DNA of 64,000 bases. Source: Pseudomonas helleri (GTDB taxonomy: Bacteria; Pseudomonadota; Gammaproteobacteria; Pseudomonadales; Pseudomonadaceae). Both the position numbers and the translations under genes were made by a program. The notes under the pieces were generated by a model. That model did not search any database. It had not been told where the DNA came from and worked only from the letters and a program-made list of their open reading frames with translations. Location of the stretch: positions 62,001-126,000 of the forward strand of contig NZ_WIWC01000004.1 of the NCBI RefSeq assembly GCF_009600315.1, given 5' to 3'. Each line of letters begins with the position of its first letter. Position 1 is the first letter of the stretch. Of this stretch, positions 46,512-56,316 are shown piece by piece.

Positions 46512-47153
46512 ATGATCGATCTTTATTACTGGACCACCCCCAACGGGCACAAAGTCTCGTTATTTCTTGAAGAAGCCGGCCTGCCCTACACGATTCACCC
46601 CATCAATATCAGCAAGAACGAACAGTTCGCCCCGGACTTTCTGAAAATATCCCCGAATAACCGCATACCGGCGATTGTCGATCAGGCGCCAGCCGATGGC
46701 GGCGGTCCTCTCTCCCTCTTTGAATCTGGAGCCATCCTGCTCTACCTCGCAGAAAAAACCGGGCGCTTCCTGCCTAAAGACCTGCGTGGACGGCAAATGG
46801 CCTTGCAATGGCTGTTTTGGCAAATGGGCGGTCTTGGCCCGATGGCCGGGCAAAACCATCACTTCAATCGCTTCGCTCCCGAAAAAATCCCCTATGCGAT
46901 AAAACGTTACGTCGACGAAACTGCGCGCCTGTACCGTGTGCTGAACACGCAATTGGAAGGCCGTCAGTTCGTATCGGGCGACGAGTACAGCATCGCCGAC
47001 ATGGCGATTTACCCGTGGATTGTGCCGCACACCTGGCAGGGTCAGAACCTCGACGACTTCCCGCACCTGAAAGTGTGGTTTGAGCGGATCCAGCAGCGCC
47101 CGGCCACTCAACGTGCCTACGCGCTGGTCGAAAAAATCAACCCACCGCAATAA
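46512..47153 (+). CDS. yfcG: glutathione S-transferase-like disulfide oxidoreductase, YfcG type
   Basis: A 213-aa cytosolic protein. The thioredoxin-fold N-domain starts MIDLYYWTTPNGHKVSLFLE, with TPNG in the glutathione-contact region as in E. coli YfcG, and LKISPNNRIPAIVD and LFESGAILLYLAEKTG follow. The helical C-domain contains LQWLFWQMGGLGPMAGQNHHFN. YfcG reduces disulfides using glutathione and has peroxidase activity. The ATG after CTGGAG is used; the frame upstream is not conserved. Confidence 0.9.
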   Translation: MIDLYYWTTPNGHKVSLFLEEAGLPYTIHPINISKNEQFAPDFLKISPNNRIPAIVDQAPADGGGPLSLFESGAILLYLAEKTGRFLPKDLRGRQMALQWLFWQMGGLGPMAGQNHHFNRFAPEKIPYAIKRYVDETARLYRVLNTQLEGRQFVSGDEYSIADMAIYPWIVPHTWQGQNLDDFPHLKVWFERIQQRPATQRAYALVEKINPPQ

Positions 47154-47163
47154 ACCTGAACGC

Positions 47164-47291
47164 CGTAGCAGTTGACGAGCAGCGCGAGGCTACGTCCGGG
47201 TGCGTAGCAGCCGTAAAACCCTACAGTTCCAGGGTTAGCTGCGACGATTGCATCGTCGAACGTAGCCTCGTACTACTCGTCAACTGCTACG
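47164..47291. repeat. REP doublet (REPIN-like) downstream of yfcG
   Basis: Left arm CGTAGCAGTTGACGAG...GCGAGGCTACGT (47164-47195), right arm inverted (47259-47291). It is the same family as 8027-8152 and 49920-49951. A small inner hairpin GACGATTGCATCGTC is at about 47243-47257. Confidence 0.86.
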
Positions 47292-47440
47292 AGGATTAGC
47301 GCTCCACACGCGTGAACGATAGTCGCGTGTCGACACCGTTGTACATTCTCAATCTGGCACCAAGATAGCGCTTGCGCAGTGTCATCGGCCTCACTAACGT
47401 AGCGCCTTTCGACGACACTACCCCCCGCAGGAGCTTCGCC

Positions 47441-49903
47441 ATGGCCTCGCCAGCCCTTTTTCGTTTTTTACCCCGGTTCGGCGTTGCTGCGGCAATGGGC
47501 ACTTTGCTGGGTCTGGCCGGTTGTCAGACCCAAAATAATGCTGGCGAAAGTCTGGTGCCCACCTCCGGCACACAGCCGCTCAAAGGGCTGGCTCAAAACG
47601 TTTCGGTACGACGCAACAGCCAGGGCATGCCGCTGATAGAAAGCAGCAACTTCCATGACGCCTTGTTCACCCTGGGTTACGTACACGCCGGCGACCGTAT
47701 CAGCCAGATGGTGCGCCTGCGTCTACTGGCGCAAGGCCGATTGGCCGAACTCAATGGCAGCGACGCGCTGCCCGCCGACCGTCTGATGCGCAGTGTCAAT
47801 CTGAAAACCAATGCCGATGAACTCTATAAAAGCGCCTCCCCGCACCTGAAAAAGTTCTTCGAGGTGTACGCCCGTGGCGTCAACGCCTACCTGTTCCGCT
47901 ACCGCGACAAGCTGCCGGCCGATCTGGCTCAGGCCGGTTATAAAGCCGAGTACTGGAAACCCCAAGACAGTGCGCTGATTTTCAGCCTCTTGAGCTTCGG
48001 CATGTCAACCAACTTGCAAGAAGAACTCAATTCGCTGGTGCTTGCGCAAACAGTCGGCACTGACAAACTGGCCTGGCTGACCCCCACCTATCCCGGTGAA
48101 GCCTTGCCTGCAGCCGAAGCCGACAAGCTCAAAGGGCTCGACCTTGGACGCCAGTTGCAAGGTTTGAGCGGTGTGACCCAAGCCCTTGAGCAGGTCACAC
48201 AGCTGAGCCTGCCCGGCATCACGGCGTCCAGTGATTGGGCCATCGGCCCACAACGCAGCCGTAGCGGCAAAAGCTTGCTGGCCAACGACATTCACCAGCC
48301 CATCGGCGTACCCTCAGCCTGGAGTTATGTGCAAGTTCGCGCGCCCAAATATCAGGCGGCAGGCGCCACGATCGCCGGCCTGCCCACCTTGTTTGCCGGG
48401 TTCAACGGCAAGGTGGCCTGGGGCATGAGCATGGCCATGGGCGATAACCAGGATGTGTTTCTGGAAAAACTCAAACGCCAGGGCAACACGCTTTATTACC
48501 TGGCCAACGGCAAATGGCTACCGGCGACTGCCCGCACCGAAACCTTTTTCATCAAAGGCCAGCGCCCGGTGCGTGAAACCATTTATGTCACCCGCCACGG
48601 GCCGTTACTCAACAGTGCATTGGGCACACCGACAGCGCTGAACAGCGGACTTGGTCTTGCCCTGCAAATGCCGGACGTGAAGGGCGACAAAACCCTGGAT
48701 GCATTCTTCGACCTGTCACGCGCCCAAAACAGTGAAAAAGCGTCTGATGCCAGTCGGGAAATACGCGCCGTGGCGCTCAACCTTCTGTACGCCGATGCCA
48801 GCCATATTGGCTGGCAAGTCACCGGGCTTTATCCAAACCGCCAGGAAGGCATCGGGCTGCTGCCGTCGCCGGGTTGGGACAGCCGCTATGACTGGAACGG
48901 TTACGCCGACGCGATGCTTCACCCCTACGACCAGGACCCGATTCAAGGCTGGCTGGGCACGGCCAACCAACGTACGGCGGCTTTTGGCTACGGCATGCAG
49001 TTGTCAAACTCATGGTTGTCGCCGGAACGCAGCGAACGTCTTGCGCAATTGGCCGGCAACGGCAAGCAGGACGCTCGCAGCATGATTGCGATGCAGTACG
49101 ATCAGACCACCCTGTTTGCAGCCAAGCTCAAAGCCATGTTCAGTGCCCCCGGCATGGCCCAGCCGTTGAAGCAGGCCATTGCCGCCTTGCCTGCGCACGA
49201 TCAAAGCAAAGCCCGTGAAGCCCTGACCCGGCTGATGGCCTTTGACGGTAAACTCAGCGCCACCTCAGCCGATGCGGCGCTGTACGAACTGTTCCTGCAA
49301 ACCAGCACCCAACAGATATTTCAGGATGAGCTGGGCCCTGAAAACAGCGCGGGCTGGAAAGCCTTTATCGCCAATGGCGGCCAATCCTACTCTGCTCAGT
49401 CCGATCACTTGCTGGGCCGCGAAGACAGCCCGTTCTGGGATGACACCCGCACCCCGCAAAAAGAGGATAAGCCGGCGATACTGGCCCGCAGCCTTGGCGC
49501 CGCAATCAGTACGGGCGATAGCCTGATGGGCAGCGATCACAAGGCGTGGCAGTGGGGCAAGCTGCATTATTACCTGTGGCGCAACAGCGATGGTCAAACG
49601 GTTCGCGGCCCGATTGCAGCAGGCGGCGACCACACCACGCTCAATGTGGCGGCATACAACGTGGGCGCTAACACCTTCGAAACCACCCTCATTCCCGCGA
49701 TGCGCATGATCGTCGACTTTGGTCAGAGTGAACCGATGATGGCGCAAAACAGCACCGGCCAATCCAGTAACCCGGCCAGCCCGCACTACCTTGACGGCAT
49801 TGATCCGTGGCTGAAGGGCCGATACATCAGCTTCCCGATGCAGCCACAAAACTTCGACAGGGTGTACGGCAAAACCCGTCTGACCCTGGTGCCGGGTAAA
49901 TGA
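47441..49903 (+). CDS. quiP: penicillin/AHL acylase family lipoprotein (QuiP-like)
   Basis: An 820-aa Ntn hydrolase precursor. A lipoprotein signal ([20 protein letters not shown] ... GLAGC) anchors it to the membrane on the periplasmic side. The alpha part (about 40-230) is followed by the likely self-cleavage point before [20 protein letters not shown], where Ser is the N-terminal nucleophile of the beta chain. [13 protein letters not shown] near the C-terminus is typical. QuiP of P. aeruginosa degrades long-chain acyl-homoserine lactones; its size and order match, but substrate specificity is not shown by sequence. Two REP elements flank the gene. Confidence 0.8.
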   Translation: MASPALFRFLPRFGVAAAMGTLLGLAGCQTQNNAGESLVPTSGTQPLKGLAQNVSVRRNSQGMPLIESSNFHDALFTLGYVHAGDRISQMVRLRLLAQGRLAELNGSDALPADRLMRSVNLKTNADELYKSASPHLKKFFEVYARGVNAYLFRYRDKLPADLAQAGYKAEYWKPQDSALIFSLLSFGMSTNLQEELNSLVLAQTVGTDKLAWLTPTYPGEALPAAEADKLKGLDLGRQLQGLSGVTQALEQVTQLSLPGITASSDWAIGPQRSRSGKSLLANDIHQPIGVPSAWSYVQVRAPKYQAAGATIAGLPTLFAGFNGKVAWGMSMAMGDNQDVFLEKLKRQGNTLYYLANGKWLPATARTETFFIKGQRPVRETIYVTRHGPLLNSALGTPTALNSGLGLALQMPDVKGDKTLDAFFDLSRAQNSEKASDASREIRAVALNLLYADASHIGWQVTGLYPNRQEGIGLLPSPGWDSRYDWNGYADAMLHPYDQDPIQGWLGTANQRTAAFGYGMQLSNSWLSPERSERLAQLAGNGKQDARSMIAMQYDQTTLFAAKLKAMFSAPGMAQPLKQAIAALPAHDQSKAREALTRLMAFDGKLSATSADAALYELFLQTSTQQIFQDELGPENSAGWKAFIANGGQSYSAQSDHLLGREDSPFWDDTRTPQKEDKPAILARSLGAAISTGDSLMGSDHKAWQWGKLHYYLWRNSDGQTVRGPIAAGGDHTTLNVAAYNVGANTFETTLIPAMRMIVDFGQSEPMMAQNSTGQSSNPASPHYLDGIDPWLKGRYISFPMQPQNFDRVYGKTRLTLVPGK

Positions 49904-49919
49904 ATCAACCCGGATAAAC

Positions 49920-49951
49920 CGTAGCAGTTGACGAGTAATGCGAGGCTACGT
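49920..49951. repeat. single REP element between quiP and the exonuclease gene
   Basis: CGTAGCAGTTGACGAGTAAT then GCGAGGCTACGT, one arm of the family at 8027 and 47164. No inverted partner follows within 100 bases. Confidence 0.82.
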
Positions 49952-50020
49952 GATTTGCATTCCGGGATCGAACTTCCCGCCCTCCCCGGCGCTCTCAATT
50001 AACAAGCCCTCTGCCCCGGC

Positions 50021-51046
50021 ATGCTTATGGACCTTGTTATCGCTCGCCCCGAAGGGTTGTATTGCCCGCCCGGTGATTTCTACATCGACCCATGGCGTGC
50101 CGTGGAGCGCTCCGTCATCACTCACGGCCACGGCGACCACGCCCGTACGGGCAATTCGCACTATCTGGCCGCAGAACCCGGCGCCGGAATTCTGCGCGCG
50201 CGACTGGGGCAGGACATTAACCTGCAAACCCTGGCGTACGGCGAAACACTCAAACACCATGGCGTCACCCTCAGTTTTCATCCAGCCGGCCATGTGTTGG
50301 GTTCCGCTCAGGTTCGACTGGAATACGAGGGTGAGGTGTGGGTCGCGTCCGGTGATTACAAAGTCGAACCCGACGGCACCTGCGCACCGTTTGAACCTGT
50401 GCGCTGTCACACCTTCATCACGGAATCGACCTTTGGCCTGCCGATTTACCGCTGGCAGCCACAAGCCGAGATATTTGCCGAGATCAACCACTGGTGGCGT
50501 ACGAATCAGCAACAAGGCAAAGCCAGCGTGCTGTTCTGTTATGCGTTCGGCAAAGCGCAGCGCATCTTGCACGGGATTGACTCAACGCTCGGTCCCATCG
50601 TCGCCCACGGCTCAGTCGAACCGCTTAATCGCGTCTATCGCGACGCTGGTATTTTCATCCCGCCGACGCTGTATGCCGGAGACATCAAAAAAACCGACCC
50701 GCTGCTGCGTCAGGCGCTGATTCTGGCGCCACCGTCTGCGGGAGGCAGCACCTGGATGCGCCGTTTTGGCGACTACAGTGACGCGTTCGCCAGCGGCTGG
50801 ATGCGCCTGCGAGGACCACGGCGGCGCCGGGGCGTAGACCGGGGCTTTGTACTCTCCGACCATGCTGATTGGCCGGGCTTGTTGTGGGCGATTGAGCAAA
50901 CCGGCGCCGAACGGGTCATGGTGACGCACGGCTCGGTGGGCACGCTGGTACGTTATCTCTGCGACAAGGGCCTCGATGCCCAAGGGTTTGCCACCGAATA
51001 TGGCGATGAGGAAGAAGCGACCGTCGAAGTGGAGCCCGCGCCATGA
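50021..51046 (+). CDS. ligase-associated DNA exonuclease (MBL-fold, beta-CASP type)
   Basis: A 341-aa metallo-beta-lactamase nuclease. The metal motif HGHGDHAR is at residues 35-42, with FHPAGHVLGSAQVRLEYEG, WVASGDYKVEPD and LSDHADWPG carrying further ligands. It belongs to the four-gene set with ligase, Lhr-core helicase and PdeM thought to act in a mutagen-damage repair path. The stop overlaps the ligase ATG by 4 bases. Two ATGs (MLMD) are equally possible. Confidence 0.92.
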   Translation: MLMDLVIARPEGLYCPPGDFYIDPWRAVERSVITHGHGDHARTGNSHYLAAEPGAGILRARLGQDINLQTLAYGETLKHHGVTLSFHPAGHVLGSAQVRLEYEGEVWVASGDYKVEPDGTCAPFEPVRCHTFITESTFGLPIYRWQPQAEIFAEINHWWRTNQQQGKASVLFCYAFGKAQRILHGIDSTLGPIVAHGSVEPLNRVYRDAGIFIPPTLYAGDIKKTDPLLRQALILAPPSAGGSTWMRRFGDYSDAFASGWMRLRGPRRRRGVDRGFVLSDHADWPGLLWAIEQTGAERVMVTHGSVGTLVRYLCDKGLDAQGFATEYGDEEEATVEVEPAP

Positions 51047-52701
51047 AAGACTTCGCGCAGTTATATGCAAGACTGGATGCCACCACCTCCAGCAATGCCA
51101 AACTGGCAGCGCTGCAAGACTACTTTGCTCAGGCAGAACCGGCTGACGCCGCGTGGGCAGTCTACTTTTTGTCCGGAGGCCGTCCGCGCCAGCTTGTGCC
51201 CAGCCGAGTCTTGCGCGAGATCGGCATGCACTTGGCGAATTTGCCCGAGTGGCTGTTTGAAGAAAGCTATCAGGCCGTCGGCGATCTGGCCGAAACACTG
51301 TCCTTATTGCTGCCCGAATCTCGTCACAGTAGCGACGCCGGTTTGGCGCAATGGGTTGAGCAGCACCTGCTGCCCTTACGCGGCCAGACGGCAGAAACCC
51401 TGGCCCAGCGCTTGCCTGAGTTATGGGCGCAGCTGGATCAGCAAAGCCTGATGGTGTGCATCAAGTTGATCACCGGCAACTTTCGCGTGGGCGTATCCAA
51501 GTTATTGATCACCCGCGCTTTGGCCGCATTAGCCGGAGTCGACAGCAAACGCGTGGCTCAGCGTTTGGTGGGCTACACCGAACTCTCACGCACACCTGTC
51601 GCGGCCGATTACCTCAAGCTGATCGCCGCTGAGTCCGCCGATGAACACGCCCTGCGTGGAGGGCAGCCGTACCCTTTTTTCCTGGCTCACCCACTCCAAC
51701 TGCCCACAGAACAGTTCGACGCGCAGTTAGGGCCGTGCGGCGACTGGCAGGTCGAGTGGAAGTGGGACGGTATTCGCGCCCAAATCGTCAAACGGGACGG
51801 CCAAGTCTGGATATGGTCAAGAGGCGAAGAGCTGATCAGCGAACGCTTTCCCGAATTGCAGCGCATGGCCATCAACTTGCCCGACGGCACGGTTCTGGAC
51901 GGTGAAATTGTCGTCTGGAAAGACTCGCCCGATGCTCAGGCACCTGCCGTTCAGCCTTTCGCGCTGCTGCAACAACGGATCGGCCGTAAAACCCTCAGCA
52001 AAAAAATACTCCACGACATTCCCGTTGTGCTGCTGGCGTATGACCTGTTGGAGTGGCAAGGCGCTGACTGGCGTCAACACACTCAACATCAACGCCGCGC
52101 GCAACTGGAGTGCGTGATCAACACCAGCAGCGATCCCTGCTTGCGCCTGTCACCTGTCCTGCACGGCAAAGACTGGGCGGATCTGGCGCAACAACGCCTG
52201 GCATCACGCAGCCTCGGGGTCGAGGGCATGATGCTCAAGTCCCGCGATGCTCACTATGGCGTTGGGCGCACCAAAGACGTGGGCGTGTGGTGGAAGTGGA
52301 AGGTCGACCCGTTCAGCGTTGACGCCGTGCTGATTTACGCTCAACGCGGCCATGGCCGACGCGCCAGCCTGTACAGCGATTACACCTTCGCCGTGTGGGA
52401 CGGTCCCGCCGAAAAAGCTGATCGCCAGTTAGTCCCTTTCGCCAAGGCGTATTCCGGACTGACCGATGAAGAAATGCGCAAAGTTGATGCGATTGTGCGT
52501 AAAACCACGGTCGAGAAGTTCGGCCCGGTCAGCAGCGTCACCCCCAGCATGGTATTTGAATTGGGCTTTGAAGGGATCGCCCTGTCAAAACGCCACAAAA
52601 GCGGAATAGCCGTGCGTTTTCCGCGCATGTTGCGCTGGCGACATGACAAAGGCATTCAGGACGCCGACAGCCTGGAAACACTTAGCGCCTTATTGAATTG
52701 A
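51043..52701 (+). CDS. ATP-dependent DNA ligase (ligase-associated repair cluster)
   Basis: A 552-aa ligase of the type found with the Lhr-core helicase. An N-terminal helical DNA-binding part (about 1-190) is followed by the nucleotidyl domain with the adenylated lysine in WKWDGIRAQIVK (about 243), WSRGEELISERFPE, LDGEIVVWKD and EGMMLKSRDAHYG. The C-terminal OB domain ends with GIAVRFPRMLRWRHDKG. It is coupled to the exonuclease gene. Its usual partner helicase lies 4.4 kb away, after a transporter operon. Confidence 0.93.
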   Translation: MKDFAQLYARLDATTSSNAKLAALQDYFAQAEPADAAWAVYFLSGGRPRQLVPSRVLREIGMHLANLPEWLFEESYQAVGDLAETLSLLLPESRHSSDAGLAQWVEQHLLPLRGQTAETLAQRLPELWAQLDQQSLMVCIKLITGNFRVGVSKLLITRALAALAGVDSKRVAQRLVGYTELSRTPVAADYLKLIAAESADEHALRGGQPYPFFLAHPLQLPTEQFDAQLGPCGDWQVEWKWDGIRAQIVKRDGQVWIWSRGEELISERFPELQRMAINLPDGTVLDGEIVVWKDSPDAQAPAVQPFALLQQRIGRKTLSKKILHDIPVVLLAYDLLEWQGADWRQHTQHQRRAQLECVINTSSDPCLRLSPVLHGKDWADLAQQRLASRSLGVEGMMLKSRDAHYGVGRTKDVGVWWKWKVDPFSVDAVLIYAQRGHGRRASLYSDYTFAVWDGPAEKADRQLVPFAKAYSGLTDEEMRKVDAIVRKTTVEKFGPVSSVTPSMVFELGFEGIALSKRHKSGIAVRFPRMLRWRHDKGIQDADSLETLSALLN

Positions 52702-52826
52702 ACTGTCCGCCCTGTTTTGGAGCGACTCAGTGTTCGTGCTCAATTAATGAACACTCATGAGCTGAATTGCCCCTTTTAATTCCTTTTACCCATTGGCGAT
52801 CCGACTGTGGATCGGAAATTGCTACT

Positions 52827-52875
52827 GCGCTTGTGTCGTGGCTTTGCAGTAACAGTACTCACGCGCCACAAGCGC
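52827..52875 (+). other. possible leader stem upstream of the binding-protein gene
   Basis: Arms GCGCTTGTG (52827-52835) and CACAAGCGC (52867-52875) are perfectly complementary around a 31-base loop, ending 24 bases before the start at 52899. A small CGATCC/GGATCG hairpin lies just upstream. It could shape the ribosome site of the binding-protein mRNA. Confidence 0.35.
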
Positions 52876-52898
52876 TCAATGGTTTTAGGGAATGAATA

Positions 52899-53681
52899 AT
52901 GAAAAAAGTCTTTCTGGCCCTTTCTGCACTCACCTTATGCATGGCTGCGGGCACCACGTTTGCCAAAGAGTACAAAGAGCTGCGCTTTGGCGTAGACCCT
53001 TCCTACGCCCCTTTTGAGTCCAAGGCCGCCGATGGCAGCCTGGTGGGGTTTGACATCGACTTGGGCAATGCCATCTGCGCCGAATTGAAAGTGAAGTGCA
53101 AATGGGTCGAATCCGATTTCGACGGCATGATTCCGGGGCTTAAAGCCAAAAAATTTGATGGCGTTATCTCGTCCATGACCGTCACCCCGGCCCGCGAAAA
53201 GGTTATCGACTTCTCCAATGAGCTGTTCTCAGGACCAACCTCTTTAGTGTTCAAAAAAGGCTCGGGCCTGGACGCCACCCCCGAATCGCTCAAAGGCAAA
53301 ACGGTCGGCTATGAGCAAGGCACCATTCAAGAAGCCTACGCCAAAGCGGTTCTGGACAAAGCCGGGGTTAAAACACAAGCCTACGCAAATCAGGACCAAG
53401 TGTACGCAGACCTGATCTCAGGCCGCCTCGACGCCTCGATTCAGGACATGTTGCAAGCTGAGCTGGGCTTTTTGAAATCGCCGCAAGGCGCCGGTTATGA
53501 AGTCAGTAAACCGGTCGACAGTGAACTGCTGCCCTCCAAAACTGCCATCGGTATCAATAAAGGTAACAAAGAGCTACAGGCCCTGTTGAACAAAGGTATC
53601 AAAGCGTTACATGACGACGGTACTTACAGCAAAATCCAGAAAAAACACTTCGGCGACCTGAACCTGTACAGCGGCAAGTGA
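52899..53681 (+). CDS. basic amino-acid-type ABC transporter, periplasmic binding protein
   Basis: A 260-aa class 3 solute-binding protein (ArgT/HisJ/AotJ group). A Sec signal MKKVFLALSALTLCMAAGTTFA is followed by LRFGVDPSYAPFESKAADGS and GFDIDLGNAICAELKVKCKW, with the disulfide cysteines and the carboxylate-binding arginine in SMTVTPAREKVIDFS. Lys/Arg/Orn/His or an acylated derivative are possible ligands. It is the first gene of the inserted five-gene operon and is followed by an attenuator-like hairpin. Confidence 0.9.
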   Translation: MKKVFLALSALTLCMAAGTTFAKEYKELRFGVDPSYAPFESKAADGSLVGFDIDLGNAICAELKVKCKWVESDFDGMIPGLKAKKFDGVISSMTVTPAREKVIDFSNELFSGPTSLVFKKGSGLDATPESLKGKTVGYEQGTIQEAYAKAVLDKAGVKTQAYANQDQVYADLISGRLDASIQDMLQAELGFLKSPQGAGYEVSKPVDSELLPSKTAIGINKGNKELQALLNKGIKALHDDGTYSKIQKKHFGDLNLYSGK

Positions 53682-53688
53682 AACCCCG

Positions 53689-53714
53689 GCGCCCACTGCT
53701 CGGTGGGCGCTTTT
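53689..53714 (+). terminator. attenuator-like hairpin between binding protein and permease genes
   Basis: Perfect 8-base stem GCGCCCAC / GTGGGCGC with a 6-base loop and four T, starting 7 bases after the binding-protein stop. It likely lowers transcription of the permeases relative to the binding protein. Confidence 0.7.
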
Positions 53715-53741
53715 ATGTACGCCACAGGTTTGATTGTCATG

Positions 53742-54467
53742 GTCGAAACACTCCTGAATAACCTTGGGCTATCCGCGTTCAGTTTGCAGGGCTTTGGCCC
53801 GCTGTTGCTGGAAGGCACGTGGATGACCGTCAAATTATCGGTACTGTCGCTGGCCGTCAGCGTTCTGCTCGGTTTGCTGGGCGCCAGCGCCAAACTCTCA
53901 CGCCTTAAAAGCCTGCGCATCCCTGCTCAGCTCTACACCACACTGATTCGTGGTGTCCCCGACCTGGTGCTGATGCTGCTGATTTTCTACAGCCTGCAAA
54001 CCTGGCTTACCAGCCTGACGGACGCTATGGAATGGGAATACATCGAAATCAACCCGTTCAGTGCTGGGGTCATCACCTTGGGGTTTATCTACGGCGCTTA
54101 TTTCACCGAAACCTTTCGCGGAGCCATCCTCTCCGTCCCCCGCGGTCAGGTCGAAGCCGCGACGGCCTACGGGCTCAAACGCGGGCAACGGTTTCGGTAT
54201 GTAGTGTTCCCGCAAATGATGCGCTTTGCCCTGCCGGGCATCGGCAATAACTGGATGGTGATGCTCAAAGCCACCGCACTGGTGTCAATCATTGGCCTGG
54301 CTGACTTGGTCAAGGCGGCTCAGGACGCAGGCAAAAGCACCTATCAACTGTTTTACTTTCTGGTCATTGCCGCGCTGATTTATCTGGCCATCACCAGTGC
54401 GTCCAACTTCGTCATCCGCCGGCTGGAACGCCACTATGGCGCAGGCGTTCGGGAGGCGGCGCGATGA
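53742..54467 (+). CDS. basic amino-acid-type ABC transporter permease (HisQ/AotQ-like)
   Basis: Inner-membrane permease of about 241 aa with four to five spans. FGPLLLEGTWMTVKLSVLSL (about 16-35) starts the conserved core and the EAA loop is GQVEAATAYGLKRGQRFRYVVFPQ (about 130-153). Earlier in-frame starts (53703 GTG, 53715 ATG) lie within or right at the end of the terminator-like hairpin and lack a ribosome site, so the ATG at 53742 is preferred, though its ribosome site is also weak. It overlaps the next permease by 4 bases. Confidence 0.87.
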   Translation, partial: VETLLNNLGLSAFSLQGFGPLLLEGTWMTVKLSVLSLAVSVLLGLLGASAKLSRLKSLRIPAQLYTTLIRGVPDLVLMLLIFYSLQTWLTSLTDAMEWEYIEINPFSAGVITLGFIYGAYFTETFRGAILSVPRGQVEAATAYGLKRGQRFRYVVFPQMMRFALPGIGNNWMVMLKATALVSIIGLADLVKAAQDAGKSTYQLFYFLVIAALIYLAITSASNFVIRRLERHYGAGVREAAR

Positions 54468-55174
54468 TTGAGCTACTGCAGGAATACTGGCGCCCATTTC
54501 TGTACAGCGACGGGTATCACCTCACCGGCCTGGCAATGACGTTATGGTTATTGAGTGCTGCCTTGGTGATCGGCTTTGTGGTGTCGATTCCGCTGTCGAT
54601 TGCGCGGGTCAGCGCCAATCGATGGGTCCGCTGGCCGGTGCAGTTCTACACCTACCTGTTTCGCGGCACGCCCCTGTATATCCAGCTGCTGATTTGCTAC
54701 ACCGGGATTTACAGCCTTGCAGCCGTTCGCGCTCAACCCCAACTGGATGCGTTCTTTCGCGATGCCATGAATTGCACCATTCTGGCCTTTGCCCTGAACA
54801 CCTGTGCCTACACCACGGAAATCTTTGCCGGGGCCATACGCAACATGGCTCACGGAGAAGTCGAAGCGGCCAAAGCCTACGGCCTCAGCGGCTGGAAACT
54901 TTATGCGTATGTGATCATGCCTTCAGCCTTGAGGCGCTCGTTGCCGTTTTACAGCAATGAAGTGATCTTGATGCTGCACTCGACCACAGTGGCCTTTACC
55001 GCCACTATCCCCGATGTATTGAAGGTGGCGCGAGACGCTAACTCCGCGACATTTTTGACCTTTCAATCATTCGGCATCGCTGCGGTCATTTACCTGTGCG
55101 TCACCTTTATGTTGGTCGGTTTGTTTCGCTTGGCGGAACGCCGCTGGTTAGCCTTCCTTGGGCCTGCTCACTAG
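54464..55174 (+). CDS. basic amino-acid-type ABC transporter permease (HisM/AotM-like)
   Basis: Second permease, 236 aa, five predicted spans. LTGLAMTLWLLSAALVIGFV and YLFRGTPLYIQLLICYTGI are typical HisM segments, and the EAA loop is GEVEAAKAYGLSGWKLYAYVIMPSAL. It is coupled to the preceding gene by ATGA and followed by the deacylase gene after 13 bases. Confidence 0.9.
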   Translation: MIELLQEYWRPFLYSDGYHLTGLAMTLWLLSAALVIGFVVSIPLSIARVSANRWVRWPVQFYTYLFRGTPLYIQLLICYTGIYSLAAVRAQPQLDAFFRDAMNCTILAFALNTCAYTTEIFAGAIRNMAHGEVEAAKAYGLSGWKLYAYVIMPSALRRSLPFYSNEVILMLHSTTVAFTATIPDVLKVARDANSATFLTFQSFGIAAVIYLCVTFMLVGLFRLAERRWLAFLGPAH

Positions 55175-55187
55175 GATTTATTTTCAC

Positions 55188-56309
55188 ATGCAGCGACATC
55201 AGTCCCACCCCTTGCTGGCGCCTGTTCCCGGCACTGAGCGGCATATTCACAGCTTCCACTACGGCCCTGCCGTCCCACAGGGCAAAGTCTACATACAAGC
55301 GTCCCTGCATGCCGATGAGCTACCCGGCATGTTGGTGGCCTGGCACCTCAAGCAGCGTCTGAGCGAGCTGGAAAGCGCTGGGCTGTTACGCAGTGAAATC
55401 GTGCTGGTGCCTGTCGCCAACCCGGTGGGTCTTGACCAAGTGCTGATGGACATCCCGCTGGGACGATACGAGCTCGAAAGCGGGCAAAACTTCAATCGCA
55501 ACTTCCTGGACCTCAGCACGCAAATCGGTGACGAGATTGAAGGCTTGTTAAACCAAGACCCTGCACACAACCTGCAACTGATTCGCCATCACCTGCGTCA
55601 GGCCATGTCGGCGCAACAACCGACGACGCAACTGCACTCACAACGCCTGACCCTGCAAACGCTGGCGTGCGACGCCGATGTGATCTTGGATTTGCACTGC
55701 GACTTTGAGGCTGTGGCCCACCTCTACACCACGCCACAGGCTTGGCCCCACGTTGAGCCACTAGCGCGCTATCTGGGCGCTCAAGCCTGCTTGCTGGCGA
55801 CGGACTCTGGCGGCCAGTCATTTGACGAATGCCTGCCTTTGCTGTGGTGGCAATTGCAACAACGTTTCAAACATTGCTTTGCCATCCCGCAGGGCTGTTT
55901 CGCCGTCACCGTTGAGCTGCGCGGTCAGGCCGATGTCAGCCACGCCTACGCCGAACACGATTGTCAGGCACTGATTGATTATTTGATCGACTTTGGCGCG
56001 ATTTCCGGTGCAGCCAAACCCTTGCCGCCGCTGCTTTACCCCGCCACCCCGTTGGCCGGGGTGGAACCTGTCGCAACGCCGGTAGGCGGGTTACTGGTTT
56101 TTAGCGCAAAACCCGGCGACTGGATCGAGGTTGGCCAGTTGATTGCCGACATCATTGACCCTGTCAGTGACTGCCTGACGCCGGTGCATGCCACCCGCGC
56201 CGGCCTGCTCTTCGCCCGTTCGGTAAGGCGAATGGCGACTGCGGGCATGGTGATCGCCCATGTGGCCAGCCGTGACGCTTATCGAAGCGGCTACCTTCTT
56301 TCTGCTTGA
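55188..56309 (+). CDS. succinylglutamate desuccinylase/aspartoacylase-family (M14) deacylase
   Basis: A 373-aa zinc-dependent amidohydrolase. The metal motif HADELPG (H-x-x-E, about residues 43-49), NPVGLDQVLMD, and DLHCDFEAVAHLYTT with the third ligand are visible; QGCFAVTVELRGQADVS carries a conserved glutamate. A C-terminal beta domain (VGGLLVFSAKPGDWIEVGQL) follows, as in family members annotated as AstE/AspA-like. Its place inside an amino-acid importer operon suggests that it removes an N-acyl group from an imported amino acid. The ATG giving MQRHQSHPLL is used. Confidence 0.85.
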   Translation: MQRHQSHPLLAPVPGTERHIHSFHYGPAVPQGKVYIQASLHADELPGMLVAWHLKQRLSELESAGLLRSEIVLVPVANPVGLDQVLMDIPLGRYELESGQNFNRNFLDLSTQIGDEIEGLLNQDPAHNLQLIRHHLRQAMSAQQPTTQLHSQRLTLQTLACDADVILDLHCDFEAVAHLYTTPQAWPHVEPLARYLGAQACLLATDSGGQSFDECLPLLWWQLQQRFKHCFAIPQGCFAVTVELRGQADVSHAYAEHDCQALIDYLIDFGAISGAAKPLPPLLYPATPLAGVEPVATPVGGLLVFSAKPGDWIEVGQLIADIIDPVSDCLTPVHATRAGLLFARSVRRMATAGMVIAHVASRDAYRSGYLLSA

Positions 56310-56316
56310 GGTATGC

